From the NCBI GenBank assembly GCA_050946375.1, contig JBMNUT010000001.1:124001-188000 (forward strand): 64,000 bases of DNA, read 5' to 3'. Origin of the DNA: UBA1794 sp050946375 (lineage in GTDB: Bacteria; Bacteroidota; Bacteroidia; Bacteroidales; Bacteroidaceae). A program made the position numbers and the translations under genes. The notes under the pieces are model-generated. The model did not search any database and had not been told where the DNA came from. It worked only from the letters and a program-made list of their open reading frames with translations. Below are positions 25,592 through 33,712 of the stretch, piece after piece (position 1 is the stretch's first letter; every line of letters begins with the position of its first letter).

Positions 25592-28384
25592 ATGGAATAC
25601 AACTTCAGAGAAATCGAACCGAAGTGGCAAAAAAGGTGGGTCGAACGGCAGACCTACCGGGTAACGGAAAATAAAGAGAAGAAGAAGTTTTACGTGCTGA
25701 ACATGTTCCCCTATCCCTCGGGCGCAGGGCTCCACGTGGGGCACCCCCTGGGGTATATCGCATCGGACATATATGCACGCTACAAACGCCTGCGGGGATT
25801 CAATGTGTTGAACCCCATGGGATATGACGCCTACGGGCTCCCTGCCGAACAATATGCCATTCAAACCGGACAGCACCCGGCTATCACTACCGAAAAGAAC
25901 ATAGCCCGCTACCGGGAACAGCTGGACAAAATCGGATTTTCCTTCGATTGGAGCCGCGAACTCCGCACATGCGACCCGGAATACTACAAGTGGACGCAAT
26001 GGGCCTTCCAGCAGATGTTCAAGAGTTACTACTGCAACCGCTCGAAAAAGGCACGCCCCATCAGCGAACTGATCGAGGCCTTCAGCAAAACCGGCACGGA
26101 AGGTCTGGACGTAGCATGCAGCAAAGAGCTCACGTTCAAAGCCGAAGAATGGAACAACATGAGCGAGAAAGAACAACAGGAGACGCTCATGAACTACCGG
26201 ATTGCCTACCTTGGCAACACAATGGTGAACTGGTGTCCGAAATTGGGTACCGTCTTGGCCAACGACGAAGTAGTAGACGGAGTCAGCGTACGCGGCGGTT
26301 ATCCCGTAGTGCAGCGCGTCATGCGCCAATGGTGCCTGCGCGTCAGCGCCTATGCACAGCGCCTGCTCGACGGACTCGACACAATAGACTGGACAGACTC
26401 CCTGAAGGAAACACAAAGGAACTGGATCGGTCGCTCGGAAGGTACCGAGATGTCGTTCAAAGTGAAAGGCAGCGACACAGAACTCCTCATCTTTACGACA
26501 CGGGCCGATACGGTATTCGGCGTAACCTTCATGGTTCTTGCACCGGAAAGCGCCCTGGTTGCGCAACTCACCACCCCCGAACAACAAAAAGAGGTGGACG
26601 CCTACCTGGAACGCACCCGCAAACGCACGGAACGGGAGCGCATTTCCGACCGTAGCGTAAGCGGAGTATTCAGCGGCTCCTACGCCATCAACCCGCTGAC
26701 AGGAGAGGAAATTCCCATTTGGATTAGTGATTACGTTCTCGCCGGCTACGGAACGGGCGCAATCATGGCCGTTCCTGCCCACGACAGCCGCGACTATGCA
26801 TTCGCCAAGCACTTCAATCTGGAAATTCGCCCCCTGATCGAGGGATGCGACGTAAGCGAAGAAAGTTTTGATGCAAAGGAAGGCATCATGACCAACTCGC
26901 CGAAAGCCGGAAGCCCCGCAGGAGGCCTCAACCTGAACGGCCTGACGGTGAAAGAAGCCATAGCCGCTACCAAAAAATACGTAACGGAAAACGGATTGGG
27001 CCGCGTCAAAGTGAACTTCCGCCTAAGGGATGCCATCTTCTCCCGCCAACGCTATTGGGGCGAACCGTTCCCGGTTTATTACAAAGACGGCATGCCTTAC
27101 ATGCTCGACGAGAGCAAGCTCCCGCTCAAACTGCCGGAAATCGATAAATACCTGCCCACGGAAACCGGCGAACCGCCCTTGGCCCGCGCCAAAAACTGGA
27201 AGACCGAAGAAGGCTATCCCCTGGAGGTTTGCACAATGCCCGGCTTCGCAGGTTCGTCAGCCTACTACCTCCGTTATATGGACCCCCACAACAACGAGGC
27301 ATTACTCTCGCATGAAACAGCCGAATACTGGCAGAACGTAGACCTCTACGTCGGGGGAACAGAACACGCCACGGGACACCTTATCTATTCCCGCTTCTGG
27401 AATAAATTCCTTTTCGACCTGGGAGTTTCCGTAAAAGAGGAGCCCTTCCAGAAACTGGTGAACCAAGGCATGATTCAAGGCCGCAGCAATTTCGTGTACC
27501 GCATCAAGGATACCAACACCTTCGTATCCTTCAATCTGAAAAAGGACTACGACGTTACGCCGATTCATGTGGATGTCAACATCGTAAGCAACGACATTCT
27601 CGACATAGAGGCCTTCAAAGCCTGGCGACCGGAGTATCACGACGCAGAATTTGTGCTGGAAGACGGAAAATACATCTGCGGCTGGGCCGTCGAAAAGATG
27701 AGCAAATCCATGTACAACGTCGTGAATCCCGACAAAATCGTCGAGAAATACGGCGCCGACACCCTGCGCATGTATGAAATGTTCCTCGGCCCCGTCGAGC
27801 AATCAAAGCCCTGGGATACGAACGGAATCGACGGAGTGCACCGCTTCATCCGCAAGTTCTGGAATTTGTTCTATGGGAAAGACGGAAAAGCCTTGCTACT
27901 TTCCGACGAAAGTGCCAGCGCCGAAGAACTGAAGTCCCTGCACAAACTCATCAAGAAGGTAACGGCCGACATTGAAGCCTTCTCGTATAATACGTCAGTC
28001 AGCGCCATCATGATCTGCACCAACGAGCTCACTTCCCTGAAGTGCCACAAGCGCTCCATACTGGAACCGCTCGTTATACTGATTGCGCCTTTCGCCCCGC
28101 ACATTGCCGAAGAACTTTGGGAAGCGCTCGGGCATGAAACCAGCGTATGCGATGCCACCTGGCCGGAATACAACGAGCAGTACCTCGCCGAAGATACGGT
28201 CAGCTACACTATTTCCTTCAACGGAAAAGCCCGTTTCCAGAAGACTTTCCCCACCGATGCCAGCAACGAAGAAATCGAAAAGGCTGTCCTTTCCGACGAA
28301 ACGGCGCAGAAATGGATAGAAGGCAAGTCGATTGTAAAAATCATCATCGTACCTAAAAAGATTGTCAATGTGGTCTTACGTTAA
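25592..28384 (+). CDS. leuS: Leucyl-tRNA synthetase
   Basis: This class Ia synthetase charges tRNA-Leu. From ATG 25592 it has 930 residues; an upstream TTG in frame is unlikely because it sits 11 bases from the -7 box. The HIGH motif appears as GLHVGHPLGY near residue 50, and KMSKS as EKMSKSMYNVVNP near 705. The CP1 editing domain (about 230-420) includes the threonine-rich LIFTTRADTVFGVTF and the GYGTGAIMAVPAHDSRDYAFA stretch. The end overlaps the next start codon. Confidence 0.97.
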   Translation: MEYNFREIEPKWQKRWVERQTYRVTENKEKKKFYVLNMFPYPSGAGLHVGHPLGYIASDIYARYKRLRGFNVLNPMGYDAYGLPAEQYAIQTGQHPAITTEKNIARYREQLDKIGFSFDWSRELRTCDPEYYKWTQWAFQQMFKSYYCNRSKKARPISELIEAFSKTGTEGLDVACSKELTFKAEEWNNMSEKEQQETLMNYRIAYLGNTMVNWCPKLGTVLANDEVVDGVSVRGGYPVVQRVMRQWCLRVSAYAQRLLDGLDTIDWTDSLKETQRNWIGRSEGTEMSFKVKGSDTELLIFTTRADTVFGVTFMVLAPESALVAQLTTPEQQKEVDAYLERTRKRTERERISDRSVSGVFSGSYAINPLTGEEIPIWISDYVLAGYGTGAIMAVPAHDSRDYAFAKHFNLEIRPLIEGCDVSEESFDAKEGIMTNSPKAGSPAGGLNLNGLTVKEAIAATKKYVTENGLGRVKVNFRLRDAIFSRQRYWGEPFPVYYKDGMPYMLDESKLPLKLPEIDKYLPTETGEPPLARAKNWKTEEGYPLEVCTMPGFAGSSAYYLRYMDPHNNEALLSHETAEYWQNVDLYVGGTEHATGHLIYSRFWNKFLFDLGVSVKEEPFQKLVNQGMIQGRSNFVYRIKDTNTFVSFNLKKDYDVTPIHVDVNIVSNDILDIEAFKAWRPEYHDAEFVLEDGKYICGWAVEKMSKSMYNVVNPDKIVEKYGADTLRMYEMFLGPVEQSKPWDTNGIDGVHRFIRKFWNLFYGKDGKALLLSDESASAEELKSLHKLIKKVTADIEAFSYNTSVSAIMICTNELTSLKCHKRSILEPLVILIAPFAPHIAEELWEALGHETSVCDATWPEYNEQYLAEDTVSYTISFNGKARFQKTFPTDASNEEIEKAVLSDETAQKWIEGKSIVKIIIVPKKIVNVVLR

Positions 28385-29279
28385 ACAGACTGGTTCGCCC
28401 AGCCAAAAGTACCAATTCATTTGGAACGAAATCCGTGACTATTTTGTCATTACGGTAGGTATTTTCAGCTACGCCCTCGGGTGGGTGCTCTTTTTCATCC
28501 CCTACAAAATCACAATCGGCGGCGTAGCCGGTATCGGCGCCATAACGTTTTATGCCACAGGCATACCCATGCAGGTGACTTACTTCGTCATCAACTTGGC
28601 ACTCATGATAGTCGCGCTCAAATATCTGGGCATGCGCTTCGTCATCCGCACCTCATACGGCATTCTGATGATGACCTTCGCTCTGTGGATCCTGCAGGAG
28701 AATATCTCGCCCACGCTCTCCCTTTTGGGAGAAGGGCAGGACTTTCTGGCCTGTACGCTGGGCTCCGTGATGTGCGGCTTCGGACTTGCCATCATTTTCA
28801 TGCACAATGGAAGCACGGGCGGCACCGATATTATCGCAGCGGCCATCAACAAATACCGAGACATCAGCCTGGGACGGATGATTCTCTACTGCGACATCAT
28901 CATTATCGCCTCCTGTTATTTCGTTTTCAACGACTGGCGGCGCGTTTTGTTCGGCTATGTTGCGACGTTCATCTATACCTTTACGCTGGATAGCGTAACG
29001 AACCGCAACCAGCAGTCCGTGCAATTCCTCATTTTCTCGGAGAAATATGCGGAAATTGCCGATGTCATTTCCGTAAAACTGCACCGCGGCGTCACGGTTC
29101 TCGACGGGCAAGGCTGGTACAGCAAGCGCCCGGTCAAGGTACTCTGCATCCTGGCCAAGCGAAAAGAGGCTGTCTCCATCCTCCGGATGGTAAAGTCTAT
29201 CGACGAACATGCCTTCCTTTCGGAGAGCAACGTACACGGTGTCTTCGGAAAGGGCTTCGACCGCATCAAAGTGAAGTAG
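28368..29279 (+). CDS. YitT-family membrane protein (DUF2179 C-terminus)
   Basis: From ATG 28368 this has 303 residues and overlaps the leuS stop codon by 17 bases, implying coupling. Five or six transmembrane segments occupy residues 25-205, including the family signature HNGSTGGTDIIAAAINKY near 147. The C-terminal 85 residues form the soluble DUF2179 domain (VKLHRGVTVLDGQGWYSKRP). These proteins are widespread in Firmicutes and Bacteroidetes; their transport substrate is not established. A bidirectional terminator follows. Confidence 0.88.
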   Translation: MWSYVKQTGSPSQKYQFIWNEIRDYFVITVGIFSYALGWVLFFIPYKITIGGVAGIGAITFYATGIPMQVTYFVINLALMIVALKYLGMRFVIRTSYGILMMTFALWILQENISPTLSLLGEGQDFLACTLGSVMCGFGLAIIFMHNGSTGGTDIIAAAINKYRDISLGRMILYCDIIIIASCYFVFNDWRRVLFGYVATFIYTFTLDSVTNRNQQSVQFLIFSEKYAEIADVISVKLHRGVTVLDGQGWYSKRPVKVLCILAKRKEAVSILRMVKSIDEHAFLSESNVHGVFGKGFDRIKVK

Positions 29280-29332
29280 CCCCCTTGCGCCTCTCGCTGC
29301 AAGACTTCACCCCGAAGGCATACGCAGAAACA

Positions 29333-29373
29333 AGCACCCCGTGCAAACCGGTAGCAGGTTTGCACGGGGTGCT
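29333..29373. terminator. Bidirectional terminator between YitT and KDN operon
   Basis: AGCACCCCGTGCAAACC (29333-29349) pairs perfectly with GGTTTGCACGGGGTGCT (29357-29373), a 17-bp stem with a seven-base loop, between two convergent genes. Confidence 0.85.
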
Positions 29374-29395
29374 TTCGTTACAGGCAGCCAGTATC

Positions 29396-29896
29396 TCAGC
29401 CCACGGCCTCTATGGCCTCTTCCAACAGGCCGGCCTGAGCGAGCAAATGCTCCACAAATTCGCGAAACGCCCCCTGCCCGCCTTGCAGCCGACAGACGTA
29501 TGATACCTCACGTTTCACATAGTCCGGCGTATTGGCGGGGGAAGCCGGATAGCCCACGGCGCGGAGGAGTTTCAAATCGTTGAGGTCATCGCCGATGAAA
29601 GCCACGTCCTTCAGCCCGATACCCAGCTCGCCGCACAGCTCGCGCGTCAAGGCCAGCTTGTCTTTCACGCCGAGATAGCAACGCTCGATGCGGAGCTTTT
29701 CGGCACGGCGCTGCACGATGGGCGTATTCTCGCCCGTCATGATGGCTACCGGCACGCCGTAGTGCCGCAGAAACGCCACCCCCCAGCCGTCTTTCACGCA
29801 GAAACGTTTCATCACGTCCCCGTCCTTCGTATAATACATGCCGCCATCCGTCCAAACGCCGTCGATGTCGGTTATCACTAACTTGGGTAATTCCAT
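29396..29896 (-). CDS. HAD phosphatase of the C0 subclass, probable KDN-9-phosphate phosphatase
   Basis: This 166-residue capless HAD enzyme has motif I ITDIDGVWTDGGMYY at residues 7-21, motif II IMTGEN near 54, and motif IV GDDLNDLKLL near 102. KdsC, NeuA-C and the Bacteroides thetaiotaomicron KDN-9-P phosphatase BT1713 share this form. Because the operon contains a NeuB-type synthase and a cytidylyltransferase, dephosphorylation of a nonulosonate 9-phosphate is the best reading. A KdsC role in the KDO pathway is the alternative. The Met at 29896 is chosen because longer forms run into the glycosyltransferase gene. Confidence 0.82.
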   Translation of the reverse strand: MELPKLVITDIDGVWTDGGMYYTKDGDVMKRFCVKDGWGVAFLRHYGVPVAIMTGENTPIVQRRAEKLRIERCYLGVKDKLALTRELCGELGIGLKDVAFIGDDLNDLKLLRAVGYPASPANTPDYVKREVSYVCRLQGGQGAFREFVEHLLAQAGLLEEAIEAVG

Positions 29897-29924
29897 ATTT
29901 CTTGATGCTTGATTTCTTAATCCG

Positions 29925-30797
29925 TCAGTCGCGCTGGCGTCTCCACTTCCCCGCACGTCCGCGCAGGCCGTCGAGCAGGCCGCAAAACAGCGCACGGTAC
30001 TTGGCCCCCTTTTGCTGCTCATAGAGGGTCACAAAGACGAGGCGCTTGAAGAAATGGTACTTCAGATGCGGCCACAAAGGCAGGTCGGCAGGGAAAAGAC
30101 GATGCAGGAGAAAGCCGTTACGCACATTGTAGTACGTACGCGCCGGGGCATATTCGTTGGGAAATACCTCCCGCCCCAGAAGGCGATGCCTGCGGCGCTG
30201 CGCCCCGAAACCATGCTGAAGCAACACGTCTTTCAGGCACAGCGTAGGGATACCCGCCCGGCGGGCCCGGTAAGAATACTCCATGTCGATGCCCCAAATG
30301 AAGAAGTCTTCGCGGAAAAGCCCCACGCAGCCTATCACCGAAAGCGGATAGATGCTGCCCGAGGTCATGGCCGACCGCACCTCGTCTACCGCGTCGGAAA
30401 CGGGATAGAGCGTCGTGCCTTGCGACTCGATGCGGTAGTTGGTGGAGAAGATGGCTTCGCGCCCGGCCGACAGGGCAGCCACACGCTCCACATAGCGCTG
30501 TGCCTCGCCGGGCAGAAAGCGGCTGTCTTGGTCGAAAGTAATCAGGTGCGTGCAGCCGCCGGCACGTGCGTAGCGGACGGCTTCGTTCAGCGCCCGCCCG
30601 ATTCCCTCGTTGCGTCCCGTGCCCTTCACGAGGCACTTGCCCGCAGCCACCTCCTCCGGCAGCATGGCCGCCACGCGGCTCCCGCCCGGAGTGTTGTCCC
30701 AAAGCAGGAGCTTGTCGACCACCGGCAGATAGGAAGCGACACGGCTTGCAAAAGCCTCATCCGGATGGTAGAGGACCACGACGCCCAGGAGTTTCAT
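29925..30797 (-). CDS. Glycosyltransferase family 2, rhamnosyltransferase-like
   Basis: About 290 residues from Met 30797 (a Met at 30815 and a GTG at 30833 are alternatives; those bases lie against the 22-bp repeat). The GT-A fold starts MKLLGVVVLYHPDE, with the diphosphonucleotide-binding DQDSRFLPGE near residue 88 and the acceptor-side WGIDMEYSYRARRAG near 175. The family includes dTDP-rhamnosyltransferases of O-antigen or capsule assembly. Its place between the NeuB-like and phosphatase genes suggests it adds a sugar next to a KDN-type residue (inference). Confidence 0.82.
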   Translation of the reverse strand: MKLLGVVVLYHPDEAFASRVASYLPVVDKLLLWDNTPGGSRVAAMLPEEVAAGKCLVKGTGRNEGIGRALNEAVRYARAGGCTHLITFDQDSRFLPGEAQRYVERVAALSAGREAIFSTNYRIESQGTTLYPVSDAVDEVRSAMTSGSIYPLSVIGCVGLFREDFFIWGIDMEYSYRARRAGIPTLCLKDVLLQHGFGAQRRRHRLLGREVFPNEYAPARTYYNVRNGFLLHRLFPADLPLWPHLKYHFFKRLVFVTLYEQQKGAKYRALFCGLLDGLRGRAGKWRRQRD

Positions 30798-30818
30798 CGG
30801 AGTGCTTGCGGTTTTCAT

Positions 30819-30876
30819 AAAAAGTGCTGCCACTTTTTCCTTGCCGCGGCGGCACTTTTCACGAGAAGTGCCGCCA
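30819..30876. repeat. 22-bp-period repeat array downstream of neuB-like gene
   Basis: Two 22-bp units start CTTTTTCCTTGCCG and CTTTTCACGAGAAG, flanked by AAAAAGTGCTGCCA. AGTGCCGCC and GGCGGCACTT arms can pair. It occupies most of the gap between two genes of the KDN operon. Confidence 0.75.
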
Positions 30877-30891
30877 CACGGGTCGGGAAGT

Positions 30892-31935
30892 TCAGAGTTC
30901 GAGATCGCGGGGATATATGATTTCGTTTTTGGGGATGGGGTTCTTCACCCGTTTCCCTATCACGCTTGCCCGGTCGGCCCACTTGTATCCGTCGCCGGGG
31001 CTGAGCATGTGTATCTTGTCTTCCGTCACGATATCGCCGGGCTGCAAGGCCACCTTCGTGGCAATGGAGCGCTCCAGCTTGACGCGCGCGGCGGCTACTG
31101 CAGGCTCTATGTACAGTTCTTCGCGCCCCATCCACATCTCCGCTACGCGAATGTCGCGTATCATGCGGTTCACTCCGTCGGGGCCCAGCGAGCCAAGCTG
31201 GTCGGTGCCTTTCATGCGGCGGTCGATGGTGATGTGCTTTTCGATGATGGTTGCCCCCATCCCCACTGCCACTACCGGCGCGGCAATGCCAATGGTGTGG
31301 TCCGAAAAGCCTATGCGGTACTTGCCGTAATGCTTGCGCAGGTACGTAATGGTGCGCAGGTTCAGATTGGCCGGGTGCGTGGGATACTGACTGACGCAGT
31401 GCAAAATGCTGATCTGCTCGTGGTAGCGGGTAATAACGGCAAGGGCGTCGTCCAATTCACGCTTTCCGGCCATCCCGGTGCTCAGGATTATCGGAATTTT
31501 CGTCTCGGCCATCGCCGCAAGCAGGGGCAGATTGGTCAAATCGCGGCTCGCTACCTTCAAAAAGTCAGGCGTAAATCGCTTCAAGAGGCTCAGACATCCC
31601 GGACTGCACAGCGTCTCTACGAAATCCAGGCCGCGTTCTTTGGCATAGCGGTAGACCTCGAGGTGCGCATCGTCGTCGAGTTCGAGAAAAGCACGGTGCT
31701 CGCCGTAGGTGCGCCCGAAGGAGTTGGGCGAATCGTAGGGGCGGTTCATCTGGCTGTCGGTAAGCTCCTCGCTCAGGTCGCGCTTGGTCATCTTCACCGC
31801 ATCCATGGGTTTGAGGTCGATGCCGAAGGTCTCCTCGCGAACCGGCCTCGACACCAGGTCTACTATGAGCTTGGCAATATCGACAGAGCCATTGTGGTTC
31901 TGCCCGATTTCGCCGATGATATAAGTGTGTTCCAT
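30892..31935 (-). CDS. NeuB-family nonulosonate (KDN/sialate) synthase
   Basis: This 347-residue enzyme condenses phosphoenolpyruvate with a hexose or its phosphate. The N-terminal NeuB barrel starts HTYIIGEIGQNHNGSVDIAK and includes LKVASRDLTNLPLL and the HCVSQYPTHPANLNLRTI region near residue 180. A C-terminal SAF (antifreeze-like) domain begins near 282 (LERSIATKVALQPGDIVTED). The gene order matches the KDN cluster BT1713-BT1715 of B. thetaiotaomicron, so KDN-9-phosphate is the likeliest product; Neu5Ac cannot be excluded. Confidence 0.87.
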   Translation of the reverse strand: MEHTYIIGEIGQNHNGSVDIAKLIVDLVSRPVREETFGIDLKPMDAVKMTKRDLSEELTDSQMNRPYDSPNSFGRTYGEHRAFLELDDDAHLEVYRYAKERGLDFVETLCSPGCLSLLKRFTPDFLKVASRDLTNLPLLAAMAETKIPIILSTGMAGKRELDDALAVITRYHEQISILHCVSQYPTHPANLNLRTITYLRKHYGKYRIGFSDHTIGIAAPVVAVGMGATIIEKHITIDRRMKGTDQLGSLGPDGVNRMIRDIRVAEMWMGREELYIEPAVAAARVKLERSIATKVALQPGDIVTEDKIHMLSPGDGYKWADRASVIGKRVKNPIPKNEIIYPRDLEL

Positions 31936-31963
31936 AAGAGATATAGGCTATAAGAGTCAGGTT

Positions 31964-32725
31964 TTACTTTTCGTTCAGGCCGATGTTCCGCAGCATGCGC
32001 TCGCGGTAGTCGGGATGTTGCTCCACCAGTTTGAGCAGCGTCTCGTAGTCGCGCCCGCCGCCCGGTGCGGATGCTTCGGCATAGAGCTGTTGGAGCAGGG
32101 CGAAATCGTCGGGCGTGTCGAGCGTGAAGCGCAGGTCGCGCCGCCCTTCCAGCGCGGCGGGCAGCGGCAAGAGGCGCACGCGGAACTCGGCGGGGTGCGT
32201 GTAGAGGTAGATGGTGACGTGCTCGTGGTCGAGCTTCGCGTCGGTCAACCGGGCCGCGCGGCGCAGGGCTTCGAGCGTAGTCAGCTCGGAGAACAGGCCG
32301 AGATGCGACTTGATTACCGGCGTTCCGTCGGCAAAGCCATAAGAGAGATAGTCGGGCGCTTCTCCGGCGAGGCGGTCGTGTTCGCGGAAAAAGACGGGAA
32401 ACGTGTCGGTCTGCAGGAAGGGATTGTCGCTGCATACGCGAATGAGCCGGTCGATGCCGTAGCATTCTGCCGCCCCGATGAAGCGCCCCAACACGTCGTC
32501 CTCGCTCCCCCGGAAGCAGAAAACGCCGTGTTCTTCCGCCACCCGGGCAAGCACCTCGTCCTGAGCCCGTACGGTAGTGGCCACGACCACCGGCATACCG
32601 GGGCAGGAGGCCTTGATGCGCTCGAGCAGAATGTCGATGATGCGCTCCTCTCCGCTGAAGGGTAACAGTATTTTGTTGGCCAGCCGGGTCGAGCCGGTGC
32701 GGGCCTGTATGATGATTCCGTCCAT
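31964..32725 (-). CDS. SpsF-type cytidylyltransferase (CMP-nonulosonate synthetase)
   Basis: This 253-residue nucleotidyltransferase begins MDGIIIQARTGSTRLANKIL, with the phosphate-loop Arg and Lys of the KdsB/NeuA/SpsF group. A metal-binding RVCSDNPFLQTD lies near residue 97. It should activate the sugar acid to its CMP form. It is the first gene of the four-gene operon, with a -7 box at 32748-32755. Confidence 0.82.
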   Translation of the reverse strand: MDGIIIQARTGSTRLANKILLPFSGEERIIDILLERIKASCPGMPVVVATTVRAQDEVLARVAEEHGVFCFRGSEDDVLGRFIGAAECYGIDRLIRVCSDNPFLQTDTFPVFFREHDRLAGEAPDYLSYGFADGTPVIKSHLGLFSELTTLEALRRAARLTDAKLDHEHVTIYLYTHPAEFRVRLLPLPAALEGRRDLRFTLDTPDDFALLQQLYAEASAPGGGRDYETLLKLVEQHPDYRERMLRNIGLNEK

Positions 32726-32747
32726 GTTGTCTTTTTGTCGTTGCGGG

Positions 32748-32755
32748 CAAAGTTA
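32748..32755 (-). promoter_or_regulatory. -7 box of KDN operon
   Basis: CAAAGTTA reads TAACTTTG on the minus strand, 23 bases before the cytidylyltransferase start codon. Confidence 0.5.
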
Positions 32756-32761
32756 CATTTT

Positions 32762-32824
32762 TCCTTGCACCTTTTCCCGAAAAGCCGCAAGAGTTTTCTG
32801 AAAAAGATGCAAGGCTTTTTCGGA
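32762..32824. repeat. 22-bp-period repeat array in divergent promoter region
   Basis: Units start CTTTTCCCGAAAAG, GTTTTCTGAAAAAG and CTTTTTCGG, spaced 22 bp. The last T-run is 21 bp from the TAGGTTTG -7 box (32843-32850) of the peptidase gene, so the repeat may supply that promoter's -33 element. Confidence 0.75.
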
Positions 32825-32842
32825 ATTCAAGCAAAAATTACG

Positions 32843-32850
32843 TAGGTTTG
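32843..32850 (+). promoter_or_regulatory. -7 box of secreted peptidase gene
   Basis: TAGGTTTG matches the consensus and lies 23 bases before the start codon. A TTTC at 32818-32821, inside the 22-bp repeat, stands 21 bp upstream. Confidence 0.5.
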
Positions 32851-32873
32851 CAGAAACCTTAAATACGGAAAAT

Positions 32874-33704
32874 ATGAAAACAACAACCCGCAACCTCCTG
32901 CTGGCCGCTCTCATGCTGCTGGCACCCGCAGTCTCAACCTCCGCACAGGAAACCGAAAAAGTACGCATCACCCCGCCGCCGGCCGAGCTGGGCCTCGACC
33001 CGTTCTACAAGAAATACATGAACGTGAACGGCATCCATGTAGCCAGCTCCTGGCGCGTTCCCGACTCTTGCTTCCAGGCGCTGTACGTAACCCTCAAGGG
33101 GCTGACCGACGTGCTGCCCGAAGAAGTGATGCAATCCCTGCTCAAGCACAACACCCGCGTAGGCGTCATGGCGCGCTACGAAGGCACGACCGACATTCCG
33201 GAACATGCGCATCTGGTCAACGACACGTCCATCAACTGGGACTTGCGCGCCCGCGGACTGGGCGGAACGCTCTACGAACCCTTCTCGACCTGCGCCGAAG
33301 AGAACATACTGGCCTACCAGATCGACAAATACCATGCAGAGGACATCACCATACACGAGTTCGCCCACACGATTCACAACGTAGGCATCTCGCCTGTCTA
33401 TCCGGACTTCAACAAGGAGCTGCGCGCCGCGCTCGACAAGGCCCTCGCGCAGGGACGGTGGAAAAACACGTATGCAGCCACCAACATCGAAGAGTACTTT
33501 GCCGAAGGGGTACAGTCGTGGTTCAACGTAAATGCGGAGATTGCCAACCCGGCCGGCGACGGGAAACACAACCAGATCAATACCCGCGAGGAACTGAAGC
33601 GGTACGACCCGACGCTTTACAGCATTCTGAAGCGGTTCTTCCCCGAGAAAGATTTCCAATTCTCCCGGCATAAGAAGGTAAATCTCTACGACTGGCAGGA
33701 ATAA
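32874..33704 (+). CDS. Secreted zincin metallopeptidase-like protein (ATLF-like)
   Basis: This 276-residue protein has a signal peptide ending STSAQ. The zinc-binding HEFAHTIHN near residue 163 (HExxH form) is followed about 45 residues later by NIEEYFAEGVQSWFN, which supplies a third ligand Glu. This arrangement is that of the lethal-factor-like (ATLF) group of gluzincins. The rest has no recognised domain. It would act in the periplasm or outside the cell; the substrate is unknown. It converges on sprA with only eight bases between stop codons and no visible terminator. Confidence 0.75.
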   Translation: MKTTTRNLLLAALMLLAPAVSTSAQETEKVRITPPPAELGLDPFYKKYMNVNGIHVASSWRVPDSCFQALYVTLKGLTDVLPEEVMQSLLKHNTRVGVMARYEGTTDIPEHAHLVNDTSINWDLRARGLGGTLYEPFSTCAEENILAYQIDKYHAEDITIHEFAHTIHNVGISPVYPDFNKELRAALDKALAQGRWKNTYAATNIEEYFAEGVQSWFNVNAEIANPAGDGKHNQINTREELKRYDPTLYSILKRFFPEKDFQFSRHKKVNLYDWQE

Positions 33705-33712
33705 AGCCCTGC

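Noticed and set aside
25055..26812. 585-residue minus-strand frame over tadA and leuS
   Set aside because: Antisense to two well-supported genes, no recognisable domain.
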